Origin: Chitinophaga japonensis
GTDB lineage: Bacteria > Bacteroidota > Bacteroidia > Chitinophagales > Chitinophagaceae
DNA length: 64,000 nt
Direction of reading: 5' to 3'
NCBI RefSeq assembly: GCF_007830125.1
Contig: NZ_VLLG01000005.1
Location: 124,001-188,000, forward strand
The notes beneath the pieces are model-generated. The model searched no databases. It was not told where the DNA came from and was given only the letters and a program-made list of their open reading frames with translations. A program made the position numbers and the translations under genes. Below are positions 1-7,146 of this stretch, in pieces (position 1 is the stretch's first letter; each line of letters starts with the position of its first letter).

Positions 1-1610
1 GGGGCGAGTTCGCCATTGCTTTCTACGACGGGCGCAATGACCGGCTGATACTGGTGCGCGACCGTTTTGGCGTAAAGCCCCTCTTCTACCACATCCGGAA
101 CGATGTGGTGTACTGGGGCTCCGAGATCAAGGCGCTGTTTGCGCACCCCGACGTGCCCCGGGAATTTTCCACCCATGCCGTGCTGCACCAGCTCATGCAT
201 ACCATGGTGCCCGGCACCAGCGCTTTCAAAGACGTTTACGCGCTGAAACCGGGGCATATGCTGATCATTTCCCGCCGGGGCGACAGCCTGGACGTACAGG
301 AAAAGCAGTACTGGGACATGGACTTTCCGGAAGAAACGGAACGCGATAAAAGCATACCGGCCGACTATCACATCGGGAAGGTACAGGAAGTGCTGACCGA
401 TGCGGTGCAGCAACGCCTGGAAGCCGATGTGCCGGTAGGCTGCTACCTTTCCGGCGGCATAGACAGTTGCTCTATGCTGGGCATGGCCGCCGCCATGCAG
501 CAATCGCCGGTGAAGGCCTTTACCATCAGCTTTGACAACAAGGACTATGACGAGGCCCACATTGCCCGCGAAATGGCGGAAAAGGTGAACGCCGAACAGG
601 AGCAGATCAGCCTCTCGGCCGACGAACTGTATGGCGATAACTACGTGCGTACCCTCTGGCATGCGGAACGCACTTTCTACAACACGCTGGGCGTTGCCAA
701 ATGGTGCATGAGCAAGCGGGTGAATGAATGCGGCTACCGCGTGGTGGTGACCGGCGAAGGCTCCGACGAGCTGTTTGGCGGCTATCCCGCCTTTAAGCGC
801 GATATGCTGGCGCACGGGCTGGACGGGGAGCACGACGCCGCGGAAGTGGCTTCCTACAAAAAGCTGATGGAAGAAACGAACCGCCTTTTCAGGGGCGCCA
901 TCCTTTCCGAAGACACCATCAGCCACCCCGCCATGGAAAGCGTATGCGGCTTCACCCCCTCCTGGATACAGCCCTGGATGCAAACCCTGGCTATTGCCAG
1001 GCCCCTGTTGCACGACGATGTGCTGGATATGCTGAAAGGCTACGATCCCATTGAGGCCATTGCCGGCTCCTTCAACAAGGCACAACTGAACGGCCGCCAT
1101 GTGCTGGACAAAGCGCAATACACCTGGAGCAAGACCATGCTGGAATGCCAGATCCTGAACTGGGGCGGCGACCGCGTGGACATGGCCAATTCCATGGAAT
1201 CGCGCCCGGCCTTCCTGGACCACCATGTAGCGGCAGCAGCCGTGCAGATACCGCCGCATTACCGCATTCACGGCAACAAGGAAAAATGGGTGCTGCGTGA
1301 AGCCATGCAGCAGATACTGCCCCGGGTGCTGTACGAGCGCGAGAAATTCGCCTTTATGGCCCCGCCGGGACATACCGATCAGAAAAAGCAGCAGGCATTG
1401 CAACTGTTGCTGAATGAATATATGAATGAACAGGCCATCCGCGATGCGGGACTGTTTGATGTAAAACGGCTCACCGCTTTCATGAAAGCTTACCTGGAGG
1501 ATAAGGACCCGGTTTCGCTGGTGCGCAAGGATGCATTGATCAACCACCTGCTGGGCCTGCATATCTTATGGCGGCAGTTTGTAAAACGGGAAGCGCCGGT
1601 AGCGGTGTAA
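1..1610 (+). CDS. asnB: Asparagine synthase (glutamine-hydrolysing), 3' part
   Basis: Class-II glutamine amidotransferase that makes asparagine from aspartate, glutamine and ATP. The gene is cut by the window start: the open frame runs from base 3 and already encodes the end of the N-terminal glutaminase domain (GEFAIAFYDGRND, then RDRFGVKPLFY). The GTG at 54 lies inside that domain and is not the true start. The synthetase domain follows, with the ATP-pyrophosphatase loop SGGIDS near 430-465 and the downstream motif GEGSDELFGGYP. The C-terminus is complete. The N-terminal nucleophile Cys and the first roughly 70 residues lie outside the window. A related amidotransferase from a natural-product or exopolysaccharide pathway is possible, because such paralogues share all these motifs. 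The strong terminator just behind it makes it the last gene of its transcript. Confidence 0.9.
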   Translation, partial: GEFAIAFYDGRNDRLILVRDRFGVKPLFYHIRNDVVYWGSEIKALFAHPDVPREFSTHAVLHQLMHTMVPGTSAFKDVYALKPGHMLIISRRGDSLDVQEKQYWDMDFPEETERDKSIPADYHIGKVQEVLTDAVQQRLEADVPVGCYLSGGIDSCSMLGMAAAMQQSPVKAFTISFDNKDYDEAHIAREMAEKVNAEQEQISLSADELYGDNYVRTLWHAERTFYNTLGVAKWCMSKRVNECGYRVVVTGEGSDELFGGYPAFKRDMLAHGLDGEHDAAEVASYKKLMEETNRLFRGAILSEDTISHPAMESVCGFTPSWIQPWMQTLAIARPLLHDDVLDMLKGYDPIEAIAGSFNKAQLNGRHVLDKAQYTWSKTMLECQILNWGGDRVDMANSMESRPAFLDHHVAAAAVQIPPHYRIHGNKEKWVLREAMQQILPRVLYEREKFAFMAPPGHTDQKKQQALQLLLNEYMNEQAIRDAGLFDVKRLTAFMKAYLEDKDPVSLVRKDALINHLLGLHILWRQFVKREAPVAV

Positions 1611-1617
1611 AACGTCA

Positions 1618-1659
1618 AGACCTGCCAGGTTTTAAAAACCTGGCAGGTCTTTTTTTTTT
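1618..1659 (+). terminator. Rho-independent terminator of asnB
   Basis: A perfect 16-bp inverted repeat (1618-1633 with 1635-1650, arm AGACCTGCCAGGTTTT) is followed by an unbroken run of ten T. It starts 8 nt after the asnB stop. Its T tract overlaps the stop codon of the convergent AraC-type gene, so the two transcription units meet inside it. Confidence 0.93.
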
Positions 1660-2434
1660 ACCAGAAGTTAACAGACTTAAAAAACTCCTGCGGAGCCAGC
1701 CCTGTAAAGGCCCTGAAATCTCTTATAAAATGCGCCTGGTCAAAATAGCCGGCGTTTAATGCAACATCTGTAAGGCTGGCCGATTGCGGCACCTGCGCAA
1801 CCACGTTCCTGAAACGCACGATCGAAGCAAACTGCTTGGGCGATACGCCGGCCAGGCGCCGGAACCTTTTCTCAAAGGCATCCTGGCTGATGTGCAGGTT
1901 GCCGGCCAGCGCTTTTATTTTCACAATGCCCCTTGCCGCAGTAATGGCCCTGACGGCGTGCAGCACCAGCGCGTCCTGCCCGGGCGCCTGCAGCAGTGTG
2001 CATAAAAGCCGCTCCACTATGGCGATTCGCTGTACATGGTCCGCAGCAGCGGCTAATTGTTCTTCCGTTTCCCTGACCAGCGCATCCGGCAGCAGCGTAT
2101 CCAGCGGGAGACTGGTACCGGCCAGCTCATGCAGCGGCACTTTAAAGAAGGCGGCAGCGCCTGTTGCCGAGAATATGACCAGCAGGTTGGCCGTGTCCGG
2201 GGCATATTGCAGCAAGCGGACAGACTCCCGGATGCCGGTGATCACGGAAACGGGTAAACGGCTTTGCTCCTCCTCCCGGCTGCCATAGTTAACGCTGCCT
2301 TTATAGCGGAAAGCCATTACCAGGGAAGTATCGGGCAATATACTGTTCTCCATCCCGTCCCGGCTTTCAACAATGTTGTACACCCTGACATATGGCTTTA
2401 AAATATCCGATGGAAAGTAGCTGCTCAGTTGCAT
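1658..2434 (-). CDS. AraC family transcriptional regulator
   Basis: Predicted one-component DNA-binding regulator. The C-terminal 100 residues form an AraC/XylS double helix-turn-helix (IKALAGNLHISQDAFEKRFRR, then a second helix pair ending near AHFIRDFRAFTGLAPQEFF). The N-terminal ~150 residues have no motif that I can name and may bind a ligand. I take the ATG at 2434 (MQLSSYFPSDILKPYV) because homologous regulators begin this way; the frame stays open to 2497, and an AGGAGG about 20 nt upstream of 2434 leaves some doubt. The TAA is 1658-1660, inside the asnB terminator. The divergent neighbour is the PhnB-like gene at 2555, a possible target. Confidence 0.85.
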   Translation of the reverse strand: MQLSSYFPSDILKPYVRVYNIVESRDGMENSILPDTSLVMAFRYKGSVNYGSREEEQSRLPVSVITGIRESVRLLQYAPDTANLLVIFSATGAAAFFKVPLHELAGTSLPLDTLLPDALVRETEEQLAAAADHVQRIAIVERLLCTLLQAPGQDALVLHAVRAITAARGIVKIKALAGNLHISQDAFEKRFRRLAGVSPKQFASIVRFRNVVAQVPQSASLTDVALNAGYFDQAHFIRDFRAFTGLAPQEFFKSVNFW

Positions 2435-2502
2435 GGATAAATTGTCTTGATATACCTCCTTTATTGTCGTGTTCACACCCCGTCCGGGAAGGCGCAACGC
2501 AA

Positions 2503-2510
2503 TAGATTTG
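2503..2510 (+). promoter_or_regulatory. Candidate -7 element (TAGATTTG)
   Basis: Exact match to the Bacteroidota -7 consensus TAnnTTTG, 45 nt before the PhnB-like start codon. No clear TTTG -33 element is seen at the usual distance, so support is modest. Confidence 0.35.
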
Positions 2511-2554
2511 CCAATAAAGTTACATGATTACTCAAATAAAATTTTAAGAACGTT

Positions 2555-2971
2555 ATGTCACAGATCAATGCTTACCTGACATTCGACGGCAACTGCCGTG
2601 AAGCCATGACATTCTACAAATCCTGCATCGGCGGGGAACTGGAGCTGATGACGGTGGAAGGCTCTCCCATGGCGGACCAGTTCCCTGCCGACCAGCAAAA
2701 GCGCGTACTGCACAGCGCTCTCACCAAAGACAGCCTGCTGCTGATGGCCTCTGACCTCTGCGGCCCTGAAGAGCGGGTGAACGGCAATACCGTTGCCCTG
2801 TCCCTGACCTGCGACAGCGAAGAGCAGATGCAGGCTTTCTTCTCCAACCTGTCTGCGGGCGCGAACGTAACGCATCCCATCCATGATTTTTTTGCAGGCA
2901 AGATGGGCGCGCTGACCGATAAGTTTGGCCTGCAGTGGACCTTTTACTACGGCAACGGCCACGCACAGTAA
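2555..2971 (+). CDS. VOC family / PhnB-like protein
   Basis: Small cytoplasmic protein of the vicinal-oxygen-chelate (glyoxalase/bleomycin resistance) superfamily, PhnB-like branch (often annotated as 3-demethylubiquinone-9 3-methyltransferase-like). Visible hallmarks are an opening beta strand with NAYLTFDGNCREAMTFYKS, the central HSALTKDSLLLMASD block, and a closing GKMGALTDKFGLQWTFYYG. At 138 residues it is full length for the family. Substrate is unknown; these proteins usually act as metal-dependent isomerases or as binding proteins. It stands divergent from the AraC-type regulator and convergent with the DUF4199 gene. Confidence 0.85.
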   Translation: MSQINAYLTFDGNCREAMTFYKSCIGGELELMTVEGSPMADQFPADQQKRVLHSALTKDSLLLMASDLCGPEERVNGNTVALSLTCDSEEQMQAFFSNLSAGANVTHPIHDFFAGKMGALTDKFGLQWTFYYGNGHAQ

Positions 2972-2996
2972 GCCGGCTCCGGCAACTGCCGGCCAT

Positions 2997-3536
2997 TCAA
3001 CCGGCAGCAACAGCGGTGCCGCCGGAGCGGCGCTTCAGGATGGCGGCGCTGATCAGCGAGATCACCAGCCCAATGGGCAGCACTTCGGCGTAGGTCAGCA
3101 GCACCACCATCACGGGGTTGGTATACATTTGCTTAAACTTTGCCATCTCCTCCGCCTTTTTTGCCAGCTCCGCCGCCCCGGCCCCATCGTTTTCCGCCTG
3201 CCGCAGCACATGGGCAGTGTATTTGTCCATAAAATCCGGGATGAACAGGTAATAGTCTATTAACCATACCACCACGTACATCGTGGAGGCGATCAGGGTA
3301 ATATACAAGCCTATTTTAAAGGCCTTCCCGAAGGAGATCACCCCGTTGTTATACTTGTTGCGGAAATTCCTGACCCCGATGAAGATCAGTGAAAAGGCGA
3401 GGATCATGGCGGCATATCCCACCACTACATTGCCTTCAAAATTCTCCCGGCTGTAGCACATGGCGATGGAGATCACCATCATGGTGGTGATAATAAGCCC
3501 GGAGATCAGGCCGAATACGAGGACGTTTTTCTTCAT
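2997..3536 (-). CDS. DUF4199 domain membrane protein
   Basis: Integral membrane protein of the Bacteroidota DUF4199 family, role unknown. Starting from the ATG at 3536 (MKKNVLVFGLISG) it has 179 residues and four hydrophobic helices: ~3-25, ~33-52, ~70-90 and, after an acidic/lysine-rich soluble loop (about residues 96-140), a last helix ending in the stop-transfer tail LKRR. The frame is open a further 32 codons upstream, but that extension is polar and reads as untranslated leader. The next gene upstream on the same strand is the membrane-anchored LuxR regulator, a pairing I associate with this family in Bacteroidota. The two are probably co-transcribed. Confidence 0.82.
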   Translation of the reverse strand: MKKNVLVFGLISGLIITTMMVISIAMCYSRENFEGNVVVGYAAMILAFSLIFIGVRNFRNKYNNGVISFGKAFKIGLYITLIASTMYVVVWLIDYYLFIPDFMDKYTAHVLRQAENDGAGAAELAKKAEEMAKFKQMYTNPVMVVLLTYAEVLPIGLVISLISAAILKRRSGGTAVAAG

Positions 3537-3650
3537 AATGAAATGCATTTGGTTGATGCTGCAAAAATGGAGGTTCACCTGCTTTTCATCTTCATACTTT
3601 AGGGTGATTTTGGGGAGAACAGCGGCTTTCATACCAAAGTATGGCGCCTA

Positions 3651-4121
3651 TCAGGGTATGATATGCAGCCGCTTGCCCATTTCCACTGCCTGGGTCCGGC
3701 GTTTTACGTCCATTTTCTCGAACAGCCGGGAGGAATGGGTTTTAACGGTGTTCAATGACACGAACAGGCGGGCGGCTATTTCCTGGTTGCTCAATCCCTC
3801 GGCCATGAGCTGCAATACCTCCAGCTCCCGGCTGCTCAGGCCCAGCCGGTCCAGCGCGTCTTCATTCCGGGTAAAATCGGGCTGGCGGATATAGACCTCC
3901 TTTTCCACGATCACGGTCTTTACCCTGGGCCTGGCGAGCTTCAGCGCCAGCCAGCCACCCAGTGCGGTGAAGATCACGGCAATGGCGCCGATGTATACCT
4001 CGAAGGCATGGTGAATGATCACCAAACGCAGCTCCAGCCATTTCAGCAGGCCCAGTAATGCGGCCAGGCAAATGCCGTACAGCAGGGCATGTTTATGCTT
4101 GACGATAAAATTAAAAACCAT
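3651..4121 (-). CDS. Membrane-anchored LuxR-type HTH regulator
   Basis: A 156-residue protein with two N-terminal transmembrane helices (about 10-28 and 41-62), a short charged linker (VEKEVYIRQPDF) and a C-terminal LuxR/FixJ HTH (LGLSSRELEVLQLMAEGLS, NQEIAARLFVSLNTVKTH). There is no receiver domain, so it is not an orthodox response regulator. It looks like a one-component membrane-bound transcription factor that must act on DNA while tethered, or be released. It lies upstream of the DUF4199 gene on the same strand, with a gap of about 115 nt, which suggests that the DUF4199 protein could be its membrane sensor partner (inference). Confidence 0.85.
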   Translation of the reverse strand: MVFNFIVKHKHALLYGICLAALLGLLKWLELRLVIIHHAFEVYIGAIAVIFTALGGWLALKLARPRVKTVIVEKEVYIRQPDFTRNEDALDRLGLSSRELEVLQLMAEGLSNQEIAARLFVSLNTVKTHSSRLFEKMDVKRRTQAVEMGKRLHIIP

Positions 4122-4236
4122 GGTACAACCGGGTAATCCGGTTCAAAAATAAGATATTTTCGGGGCCGGTTACACCTGGGAAAATTTCACTATCTTACTT
4201 CTATTCTCAACCTTAAACAAAACCCTCATTGCAACC

Positions 4237-4614
4237 ATGAAAAAGCCCTTTGCCTTCTCCGTCCTCCTGTGCGCATTGTTTTGCCTCCTTCATGTCAGCA
4301 ACGGCTGGTCTGCCGCCCAACCTGCAGCCTCCATTGCCAAAGCTGCGGATTATAGCTGCAGCTATTATGATGATATGACCGGTAAATATTATTGCGTGGA
4401 AACAAGCGCAACCTGCAATATTGCGCATGCCTTTGTGAAAGAGTCCGGCAGCACTGCCAGCCCTACCCTCATCGTGCTGACCTACCAGGGCAACATAAAT
4501 GGATGCCAGTATTTCGAGGGTAGCCTGCTGTTGCCAACCGGTAGCACCATTGTAGTGGGCGTAGTGAGTTGTAGCTGCGGATCGTCCATCACCACGCACG
4601 TGTTCTTCGTGTAA
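4237..4614 (+). CDS. Small secreted cysteine-rich protein, unknown
   Basis: 125-residue protein I do not recognise. Residues 1-26 are a clear Sec signal peptide (MKKP, hydrophobic core FSVLLCALFCLL, cleavage near GWSA-A). The mature part has six or so cysteines (SCSYY, YYCVE, TCNIA, NGCQY, SCSCGSS), which suggests disulphide bonds after export, and beta-strand-like segments. No lipobox is present. A non-contiguous six-cysteine set in a ~100-residue mature protein fits a small extracellular or periplasmic domain. It is a single-gene unit convergent with the GH43 gene; a perfect 13-bp stem-loop lies between them. Confidence 0.65.
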   Translation: MKKPFAFSVLLCALFCLLHVSNGWSAAQPAASIAKAADYSCSYYDDMTGKYYCVETSATCNIAHAFVKESGSTASPTLIVLTYQGNINGCQYFEGSLLLPTGSTIVVGVVSCSCGSSITTHVFFV

Positions 4615-4631
4615 GGAATGGCCGGGAAGAT

Positions 4632-4669
4632 GTTAATGCAGCGGGCGCAGGCCGTACCGCTGCATTAAC
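4632..4669. terminator. Stem-loop between convergent genes
   Basis: Perfect 13-bp inverted repeat (4632-4644 GTTAATGCAGCGG with 4657-4669), 12-nt loop. It fills the 57-nt gap between the secreted-protein gene and the GH43 gene. It lacks a T tract on either side, so bidirectional termination is likely but not certain. Confidence 0.6.
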
Positions 4670-4671
4670 TG

Positions 4672-6330
4672 CTACCGCGTTACCCGGAACCAGTCAAAAT
4701 CCGCATAGCCGCCATTCTTTGCCTCATGGGGCCCGTTGCAGAAGATGCCCACCTTGGCGCCGATCCATTTGTCCGGTGTGGCCTGGAAAGATGATCCCAG
4801 CGGCTGGTAACGCCTGCCGTCCAGGCTGTAGCTGAAAGTACACTGCGCGTCCGGTCCTTTCACCTGCACCCGCAGGTACACCTGGTTTTCCCGCATCTCC
4901 TTTTTATCGAATTCCTTTTCTTCGCCCCCTTTTTCCGCACCTTTGCAAATGACCTGGCGGAGCGTATACGTATCTCCTTCCTGCTGCAGCGCCACATACG
5001 CGTAATCGCCGCCCATTACAATAAGCCCCGCCTGCTTCTGTGCAATGTCCGCAGTGAGCTTTACCACCGTAGTGGCCATAAAATCCGGCGCGGGAAACTT
5101 CTGGAGGAACAGGTTCGGCACATCCCAGCAGTTTTTACTGCCTTCAGGACGGCGCACGGCAAACAGCCGCAGGTACCCGCTGCCGGGTATCAGCGCGCTC
5201 CAGCGAATGTCCGGGTTGGCGTGCCACTGCCATTGCAGCCCCGGCTGCCGCCCGTTGAACTCATCGGACTCCTGCGGCGTGATCACCGGGTAGCTTTTTC
5301 CCACATCGGGCTTTTTATGCGTGAGCACCGGCGCTCCTTTTCCGTCCCCATCGGGGTCTGTCCCGATCACCGGCCAGTCGTTTGTCCAGCGCACCGGCTG
5401 CAGGTGTGTGATCCTTCCGTAGGCGCCGCGGTCCTGGAAATGAATGAACCAGTCCTCCCCTGCCTGCGTAGTGACCCAGGCGCCCTGGTGCGGGCCGTTG
5501 ACGGGCGTATTGCCCTGCGCCAGCACGATCCTGTCCTCATAGGGCCCGTATATATCCCGGGAGCGCATCACTACCTGCCAGCCCTGCGTAACACCACCAC
5601 CCGGCGCCCAGATGTAGTAATAGCCGTTACGTTTATAGAATTTGGGGCCTTCCAGCGTAGGGTGCTTACCGTGACCGTCAAAAACGTGTACGCCGGCATC
5701 CATTACTTTCATCCCGTCAGCGCTTAGCCGTTTCACGGTGAGGATGCTGTTGATCTCCGCACGGCTGGCCGCCCAGCCATGCACCAGGTAGGCCCTGCCA
5801 TCATTATCCCATAAGGGGCAGGGATCGATGAGGCCTTTGCCGGAGTCCACCAGCACCGGCTCGCTCCAGGGCCCTGCTGCATGCTGGGCTTTTACCACGT
5901 AGATGCCAAAATCGGGATCGGGATAATAAATATAGAATTCACCTTTATGGTAACGGATAGCAGGCGCCCATACGCCATTGCCATGCTGCGGTTTGTTATA
6001 CCATGACACCGGCACCTGCTCTGGCAGGGCATGACCGATAAGGGTCCAGTTCACCAGGTCTTTGGAATGCAGCACCGGCAGGCCCGGCGTACAGTTAAAG
6101 CTGGAAGCGGTCATATAAAAATCATCCCCTACACGCACCACATCGGGGTCTGAATAATCAGCGAACAGGATGGGGTTCTTGTAGGTACCGTCCCCCTGGT
6201 CCGCCACCCATACCTTTGAAACATAAGGATCACCCGGGTATGGATGCTGCTGTGCGTAACTGCTGCTGCAAGCGGCCAGCAGGTAAAGCGATACACACCT
6301 GTAAGCCCATACGAAAAGATTGTTTCTCAT
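4672..6330 (-). CDS. Glycoside hydrolase family 43, secreted
   Basis: Predicted beta-xylosidase/alpha-L-arabinofuranosidase acting on plant arabinoxylan. A signal peptide or lipoprotein-like leader covers residues 1-26 (LLAACSSSYAQ). The five-bladed GH43 propeller follows, with the catalytic-base region YSDPDVVRVGDDFYMT, the DPCPLWDNDGRAYLVHGWA block around the modulating Asp, and the acid region TLEGPKFYKRNGYYYIW. From about residue 350 a C-terminal concanavalin-like beta-sandwich is seen (SDEFNGRQPGLQWQWH to DFDWFRV), the usual GH43 accessory domain. The length of 552 is normal for this subfamily (GH43_12-like by motif). It is alone, with no SusCD pair nearby, so it is not part of a complete polysaccharide utilisation locus here. 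Confidence 0.9.
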   Translation of the reverse strand: MRNNLFVWAYRCVSLYLLAACSSSYAQQHPYPGDPYVSKVWVADQGDGTYKNPILFADYSDPDVVRVGDDFYMTASSFNCTPGLPVLHSKDLVNWTLIGHALPEQVPVSWYNKPQHGNGVWAPAIRYHKGEFYIYYPDPDFGIYVVKAQHAAGPWSEPVLVDSGKGLIDPCPLWDNDGRAYLVHGWAASRAEINSILTVKRLSADGMKVMDAGVHVFDGHGKHPTLEGPKFYKRNGYYYIWAPGGGVTQGWQVVMRSRDIYGPYEDRIVLAQGNTPVNGPHQGAWVTTQAGEDWFIHFQDRGAYGRITHLQPVRWTNDWPVIGTDPDGDGKGAPVLTHKKPDVGKSYPVITPQESDEFNGRQPGLQWQWHANPDIRWSALIPGSGYLRLFAVRRPEGSKNCWDVPNLFLQKFPAPDFMATTVVKLTADIAQKQAGLIVMGGDYAYVALQQEGDTYTLRQVICKGAEKGGEEKEFDKKEMRENQVYLRVQVKGPDAQCTFSYSLDGRRYQPLGSSFQATPDKWIGAKVGIFCNGPHEAKNGGYADFDWFRVTR

Positions 6331-6381
6331 AACGTTCTGTTATCCTTTGGAATCTTTAAATATAGAGAAATAACCGGGGAT

Positions 6382-6419
6382 AAAAAAGGAGCAGGCGGCT
6401 TTTTAGCGCCGCCTGCTCC
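6382..6419 (-). terminator. Terminator of the lipoprotein gene
   Basis: A 12-bp GC-rich inverted repeat (6388-6399 with 6408-6419, arm GGAGCAGGCGGC), followed on the minus strand by TTTTTT. It is placed 32 nt after the stop of the lipoprotein gene. Confidence 0.9.
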
Positions 6420-6451
6420 CTATGCGTTTTACGTTGTTTTTCCTTGTCCTG

Positions 6452-7069
6452 TTATTGCTTCAGCAGCTTTACGACCTGCGTGCCCGTTACGATAGTGGTA
6501 GTTGTTACACCCTGACCGGTCTCCGTCTTGCTGGCGTTTATATGCGTAAGCAGTACCAAGGTATCGCCGGACCATGTCAGCCGGGAGCCGGAGGCGGTGG
6601 TAGGCGCAATGGTGCCTGATCCGTCGGTAGACACCATGTTGATGAATCCCTGTTCAAAGTAAATGGAATCCGTACCTACCAGCTTGTAGGGAGCCGTGCT
6701 GCTGGACTTGGGGATCGTGGCCGAAAAAGGTATCTCGTATGCGTCGTACATTCCGTCGCTTGCAAAATACTCGGCTTTCAGCACCGTATCTACCATGTAG
6801 GTGAAATCGGAGGATTTTACCGTAGTGGCATCGAACATAACCGTTCCACCGTTATTCTTCGAAACATAATTGGCAACGATCACCGCTGTATCCTTATAAT
6901 CATCGGATACATTGATGGTGGTGGATACCGTGGCTGATATCATGTTCACGAAATCCCATGTTCCCTGGATAGCGTTTACATCCGGTTGGTCATCATCTTT
7001 ACTACAGGACGCAAAAAACGTGATAGTGGTGGCTGCAGTTAACAAAAAGAGTAATCTTGTGATCTTCAT
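6452..7069 (-). CDS. Lipocalin-like lipoprotein, unknown role
   Basis: Lipoprotein of 205 residues from the ATG at 7069 (MKITRLLFLL); the longer frame to 7126 would bury the signal peptide. Residues 1-22 end in the lipobox FFASC, followed by the SKDDD stretch common on Bacteroidota surface lipoproteins. The mature part begins AIQGTWDFVNM, like lipocalin-type domains in Bacteroidota, and is rich in Thr/Ser beta strands with few charged residues. No catalytic motif is visible, so ligand binding is a guess from the fold. It has its own terminator, and upstream lies the large helicase gene on the same strand with a ~77-nt gap. Confidence 0.72.
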   Translation of the reverse strand: MKITRLLFLLTAATTITFFASCSKDDDQPDVNAIQGTWDFVNMISATVSTTINVSDDYKDTAVIVANYVSKNNGGTVMFDATTVKSSDFTYMVDTVLKAEYFASDGMYDAYEIPFSATIPKSSSTAPYKLVGTDSIYFEQGFINMVSTDGSGTIAPTTASGSRLTWSGDTLVLLTHINASKTETGQGVTTTTIVTGTQVVKLLKQ

Positions 7070-7146
7070 TGATTTTGGGTTTACGTTTGGTATAGGTGAG
7101 GAAGCAAGATAATGTGTTGTCCCCATAAATAAATAACATATAAATG

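Noticed and set aside
2972..2996. Short GCCGGC repeat as a terminator between convergent genes
   Set aside because: Only 6-bp arms and no T tract; too weak to list.
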